Part shown: piece after piece, positions 6,043-7,672 of the stretch
Position numbering within the stretch: the first letter of the stretch is position 1
Layout of the letters: every line of letters starts with the position of its first letter
Origin: Myxococcales bacterium
Lineage (GTDB): Bacteria; Myxococcota_A; Polyangia; Fen-1088
Length of the DNA: 7,672 nucleotides
Assembly: GCA_003170035.1 (NCBI GenBank)
Contig: PMZX01000355.1
Location: forward strand, 15,234 to 22,905
Reading direction: 5' to 3'
Notes under the pieces: generated by a model
What the model was told of the DNA's origin: nothing
Databases searched by the model: none
The model's input: the letters and a program-made list of their open reading frames with translations, nothing else
Translations under genes and position numbers: made by a program

Positions 6043-6849
6043 TCATGACCCCAGGCGCATGCGTTCTTCCACATCCCTCTGCGTGAGGCAGTAGAGGGCA
6101 TCCAGGAAGCGCACCTGGAGTGTGCCGGGACCGCGGGCGCCTTCTGCGGCCATCTCGCCTGCAATGCCCATCACGATCATGGCCTGGGCCGCCGCCCGCA
6201 TCGGGTCGGGTTCGACGGCGGCAAAGGCCCCGCAGAGAGCGGTCGCCGTGCACCCCAGTCCTGTCACGCGGGTCATCATGGAATGGCCGTTGCGCACTTG
6301 GATGAGGCCAGCCTCACCCACGATATGATCGGTCTCTCCGCTGATGCAGACGGTGGAGCCGAAGGCCTGCTGAAGGCTCTGCGCGGCCGAAAGCGCCGCC
6401 GAGGCTGCATCCTGACTATCCACGCCCTTGCTGCGCACGCTATCGCTGACCAGGGCCATGATCTCCGAGGCATTGCCCCGGATGATGCAAGGCCGGGCCG
6501 TGTTGATAAAGTCCCGGGCGGTGGACGTGCGGTATGTCGTGGCTCCGGCTCCCACGGGATCGAGTACGATGGGAATGCCGCGCTTGCGGGCATGCTCTGC
6601 GGCCGTGAACATGGAGCGGATCCAGACCGAGCTGAGGGTTCCGATGTTGATCACCAGGGCGGCCGAGATCGCGACCATCTCCGCCATCTCCTCCTCGGCA
6701 TGGGCCATAACCGGCGAGGCGCCCAGGGCCAGCAGAGCGTTGGCCGTGTTGTTCATCACCACGTAGTTGGTTATGCTGTGGACGACCGGCGCCATTCGCC
6801 GGATGTCCTGGATCGACTTCCAGGGGTTGAGCAGATCCGCATCGGTCAC
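6043..6849 (-). CDS. thiM: Hydroxyethylthiazole kinase ThiM
   Basis: ThiM phosphorylates 4-methyl-5-(2-hydroxyethyl)thiazole, a salvage product, to make the thiazole phosphate used by ThiE. The protein (268 aa) has the ribokinase-like ThiM signatures: VHSITNYVVMNNTANALLALGASPVMAHA (23-51), VLDPVGAGATTYRT (95-108), a GNASEI nucleotide-site motif (125-130), and GLGCTATA with C200 at the conserved cysteine of the anion-hole/catalytic motif. I chose GTG at 6849 rather than the more distal ATG at 6972. GTG has a strong AAGGAG site at 6858-6863, 8 nt upstream, and gives the normal family length. The upstream 41 codons encode a Lys/Arg/Cys-rich sequence unlike any ThiM. It is the first gene of a thiM-thiE operon. 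ThiD, needed for the pyrimidine half, is not in view. Confidence 0.95.
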   Translation of the reverse strand: MTDADLLNPWKSIQDIRRMAPVVHSITNYVVMNNTANALLALGASPVMAHAEEEMAEMVAISAALVINIGTLSSVWIRSMFTAAEHARKRGIPIVLDPVGAGATTYRTSTARDFINTARPCIIRGNASEIMALVSDSVRSKGVDSQDAASAALSAAQSLQQAFGSTVCISGETDHIVGEAGLIQVRNGHSMMTRVTGLGCTATALCGAFAAVEPDPMRAAAQAMIVMGIAGEMAAEGARGPGTLQVRFLDALYCLTQRDVEERMRLGS

Positions 6850-6857
6850 GAGACAAA

Positions 6858-6863
6858 CTCCTT
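6858..6863 (-). promoter_or_regulatory. thiM ribosome binding site, partly paired in a hairpin
   Basis: AAGGAG on the minus strand lies 8 nt before the thiM GTG and decides the start. Four of its six bases fall in the 3' arm of a short hairpin: CCTTC (minus strand, 6876-6872) with GAAGG (6864-6860) around a 7-nt loop. Folding would reduce ribosome access. Confidence 0.75.
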
Positions 6864-6903
6864 CTGCTTCGGAAGGGGAATACAGACGTTCATGGTCTTC
6901 TTT

Positions 6904-6929
6904 CTCGCACTTTTTTCGCGAGCGTGCGA
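6904..6929 (-). promoter_or_regulatory. Competing inverted repeats in the thiM leader
   Basis: On the thiM-sense strand, TCGCAC (6929-6924) can pair with GTGCGA (6910-6905). A second pairing, CTCGC (6922-6918) with GCGAG (6908-6904), uses the same 3' arm, so the two are mutually exclusive. The element is about 55-80 nt upstream of the thiM start. It is not a terminator, because an A-rich rather than a U-rich stretch is associated with it. A regulatory role is inference only. Confidence 0.3.
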
Positions 6930-6986
6930 ATCGTCTCTTGCACGCCTGGCTGCAAAGAACGCCGCGCTCCACTCACCATGCGTCCA

Positions 6987-7015
6987 TCCCGCTCCGCCTG
7001 CGTAACCGAACGGGA
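6987..7015 (-). promoter_or_regulatory. 8-bp stem-loop in the far thiM leader
   Basis: On the minus strand TCCCGTTC (7015-7008) pairs with GAGCGGGA (6994-6987), with one G:T wobble and a 13-nt loop (GGTTACGCAGGCG). It lies 138-166 nt upstream of the thiM start. No T-tract follows. It could be part of a structured leader or an operator. I recognise no known RNA family in it. Confidence 0.3.
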
Positions 7016-7107
7016 CGTGCGCGCGATCCGTCGCACAGACACTCTTCATGTTACGGGGTGGTAATGTCTGGTCTGGTGCAGGGAACGGAATGCGGACATC
7101 GTCACGC

Positions 7108-7140
7108 TGCCGGCAACGGCTCGGGACCGCTCATGCCGGC
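7108..7140 (+). promoter_or_regulatory. Paired TGCCGGC motifs, candidate enhancer for the sigma-54 promoter
   Basis: TGCCGGCA (7108-7115), itself a perfect 8-bp palindrome, and TGCCGGC (7134-7140) start 26 bp apart. Their centres lie about 111 and 86 bp upstream of the predicted start site at 7223, inside the usual range for sigma-54 activator binding sites. Two similarly sized sites about 2.5 helical turns apart would suit two activator dimers. The motif is GC-rich and chance occurrence is possible. Confidence 0.35.
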
Positions 7141-7197
7141 GGAAAACGCGGAAAAGGGGTAGACAACGCGGCGAGAGACAGCGGCAACCTCCCCACC

Positions 7198-7212
7198 GGC
7201 ACGGTAATTGCT
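7198..7212 (+). promoter_or_regulatory. Sigma-54 (RpoN) type -24/-12 promoter
   Basis: GGCACG-GTAA-TTGCT matches the sigma-54 consensus TGGCACG-N4-TTGC(A/T) at every listed base except the first T, which is C at 7197. The diagnostic GG (7198-7199) and GC (7210-7211) are separated by exactly 10 bp. The predicted start site is about 7223, giving a leader of about 69 nt before the STAS gene on the same strand. Such promoters need an AAA+ enhancer-binding activator. Confidence 0.7.
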
Positions 7213-7241
7213 TTAGAGATCATCTAGGATTTGACGGCGTG

Positions 7242-7265
7242 CCGGGACGAAGATAGCTATCCCGG
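7242..7265 (+). promoter_or_regulatory. Nested palindrome/hairpin in the STAS-gene leader
   Basis: CCGGGA (7242-7247) and TCCCGG (7260-7265) form a 6-bp inverted repeat with a 12-nt loop. Nested at its edge is GATAGCTATC (7252-7261), a perfect 10-bp palindrome. Both sit at about +20 to +43 relative to the predicted sigma-54 start site and before the ribosome binding site. This could be a downstream operator or an mRNA hairpin. No known regulator is recognised. Confidence 0.4.
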
Positions 7266-7278
7266 GATTTGAAGCCAG

Positions 7279-7283
7279 AGGAG
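7279..7283 (+). promoter_or_regulatory. Ribosome binding site of the STAS gene
   Basis: AGGAG lies 8 nt before the ATG at 7292, which is ideal spacing. It fixes the start of the STAS-domain gene. Confidence 0.8.
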
Positions 7284-7291
7284 AAAGACAG

Positions 7292-7591
7292 ATGCAGTTC
7301 TCAACCAGCAAAGCGGATGGGGTGGCCACTCTTCGCATCGCGGGCGATTTGGACGCGGTAACCGCTCCCGAGCTCCGTCCATCGCTCGACGCCTTGCTCG
7401 CTGAACGGAATCCTCGCGTCGTGGTTGACGTGTCGGGTTTGCGGCTCATCGATAGCCTGGGCGTGCACGCGGTGGTGTCGCTTTACAAGAAGGCCAAGGA
7501 CTACGGCGGCGTGGTGACGGTTCAAGGCTTGTCTGACCAACCGTTGGTGATATTCAAGCTTCTGCGTCTGGATCGAGTCCTGCTGTCCTGA
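7292..7591 (+). CDS. Stand-alone STAS-domain protein, anti-sigma factor antagonist-like
   Basis: This 99-aa protein is a single STAS domain of the SpoIIAA/RsbV type. Seen in sequence: an N-terminal strand pair (VATLRIAGDLDAVTAPEL, about 11-28), the helix LRPSLDALLAER, the core strand VVVDVSGLRLIDSLG (43-57), and the C-terminal VTVQGLSDQPLVIFKLLRLDRVL. S55 in IDSLG matches the serine phosphorylated in SpoIIAA (DSSG). The next residue is Leu rather than the usual Ser or Thr. In the known systems the unphosphorylated form frees a sigma factor or another target from a GHKL-type kinase/anti-sigma protein. No such kinase is in the window; it could lie downstream, past 7672. The upstream sequence predicts sigma-54-dependent expression. 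The exact partner is unknown, and a non-sigma role, such as in a chemotaxis-like or signalling complex, is also possible. Confidence 0.88.
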   Translation: MQFSTSKADGVATLRIAGDLDAVTAPELRPSLDALLAERNPRVVVDVSGLRLIDSLGVHAVVSLYKKAKDYGGVVTVQGLSDQPLVIFKLLRLDRVLLS

Positions 7592-7672
7592 CGGCGCGTG
7601 GTTGGGTTCTGCTGGTGTGCGGCGCTTGCTGAACGCGCAGATCCTGCCAACTCACTGCCAATCACTCACGCA
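7592..7672. other. Short tail after the STAS gene, no feature supported
   Basis: No hairpin with a T-tract and no ribosome binding site is visible in the last 81 nt. Near the end there is a loose direct repeat, CCAACTCACTG followed by CCAATCACTCA (about 7647-7669), of uncertain meaning. Confidence 0.4.

Larger units (their letters stand above)
6850..7291. other. 442-nt divergent intergenic region between thiM and the STAS gene
   Basis: The thiM side (6850 to about 7020) holds the thiM ribosome binding site and three inverted repeats, listed separately. Neither CTGAGA nor the CCTGAT/GCGTAGGGA core of a TPP riboswitch is present on the thiM strand. The STAS side (about 7080-7291) holds two TGCCGGC motifs, a tandem GCGGAAAA repeat (7139-7146, 7148-7155), a sigma-54 type promoter and a palindromic leader element. 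Open frames in the gap are short, lack ribosome binding sites and have weaker G/C third-position bias than the real genes here. No housekeeping promoter for thiM could be assigned with confidence. Confidence 0.6.

Noticed and set aside
5373..6164. Longer thiE starting at 6164
   Set aside because: The extension lies wholly within thiM in another frame and contains no ThiE sequence. ATG at 6041 directly follows the thiM stop.
6043..6972. Longer thiM starting at ATG 6972
   Set aside because: The extra 41 residues are Lys/Arg/Cys-rich and unlike ThiM. The GTG at 6849 has a strong, well-spaced AAGGAG site and gives normal family length.
7231..7260. TTGACG at 7231 as a housekeeping -35 for the STAS gene
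   Set aside because: No acceptable -10 lies 16-18 bp downstream (TAGCTA or AGCTAT only). The sigma-54 element upstream fits far better.
6850..7290. TPP or cobalamin riboswitch in the thiM/STAS intergenic region
   Set aside because: GGTGCAGGGAACGG (plus strand, around 7076) and GCCGGCAGCGTGACG (minus strand) only loosely recall riboswitch cores. The defining conserved segments are missing on both strands.

Overview
This window is high-G+C bacterial DNA. It most likely comes from a myxobacterium (Myxococcota, possibly Polyangia) or a close deltaproteobacterial relative. That placement is an inference from gene content: a proline-tailed secreted protein of a type I associate with myxobacteria, an ECF sigma / zinc-finger anti-sigma / TPR module, a strong sigma-54 type promoter, and strong G/C preference at third codon positions. 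No rRNA, tRNA, CRISPR array, transposase or integrase gene is visible.

Layout from left to right: (1) the 3' end of a plus-strand gene for a large secreted or surface protein ending in a run of 14 prolines (to 1178). (2) A minus-strand group at 1314-4117. In transcription order it encodes an exported, probably outer-membrane beta-barrel protein (4117-3146), an ECF sigma factor (3013-2348) and a membrane anti-sigma factor with an HxxxCxxC motif and an extracytoplasmic TPR-like domain (2351-1314). The last two genes overlap by 4 nt (ATGA). (3) A plus-strand PLP-dependent D-cysteine desulfhydrase-like enzyme (4295-5293). (4) Minus-strand thiM (6849-6043) and thiE (6041-5373), one nucleotide apart, for thiazole salvage and thiamine phosphate synthesis. 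(5) A 442-nt divergent intergenic region. (6) A plus-strand stand-alone STAS-domain gene (7292-7591).

The minus-strand group at 1314-4117 reads as an envelope-sensing regulatory unit: the anti-sigma factor would hold the sigma factor at the membrane, its outer TPR domain would receive a signal, and the exported barrel-like protein upstream could be a target or a sensor. thiM and thiE form a compact salvage operon that uses hydroxyethylthiazole. thiD and the thiazole synthesis genes are not here, and I see no canonical TPP riboswitch ahead of thiM.

The most notable non-coding signal is a near-consensus sigma-54 -24/-12 element at 7198-7212, with two TGCCGGC motifs at enhancer distance upstream. 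It drives toward the STAS gene, whose leader also contains a perfect 10-bp palindrome. I did not find a clearly unprecedented system. The best leads are the sigma-54/STAS control region, the TPR-tailed anti-sigma module and the unusual thiM leader.
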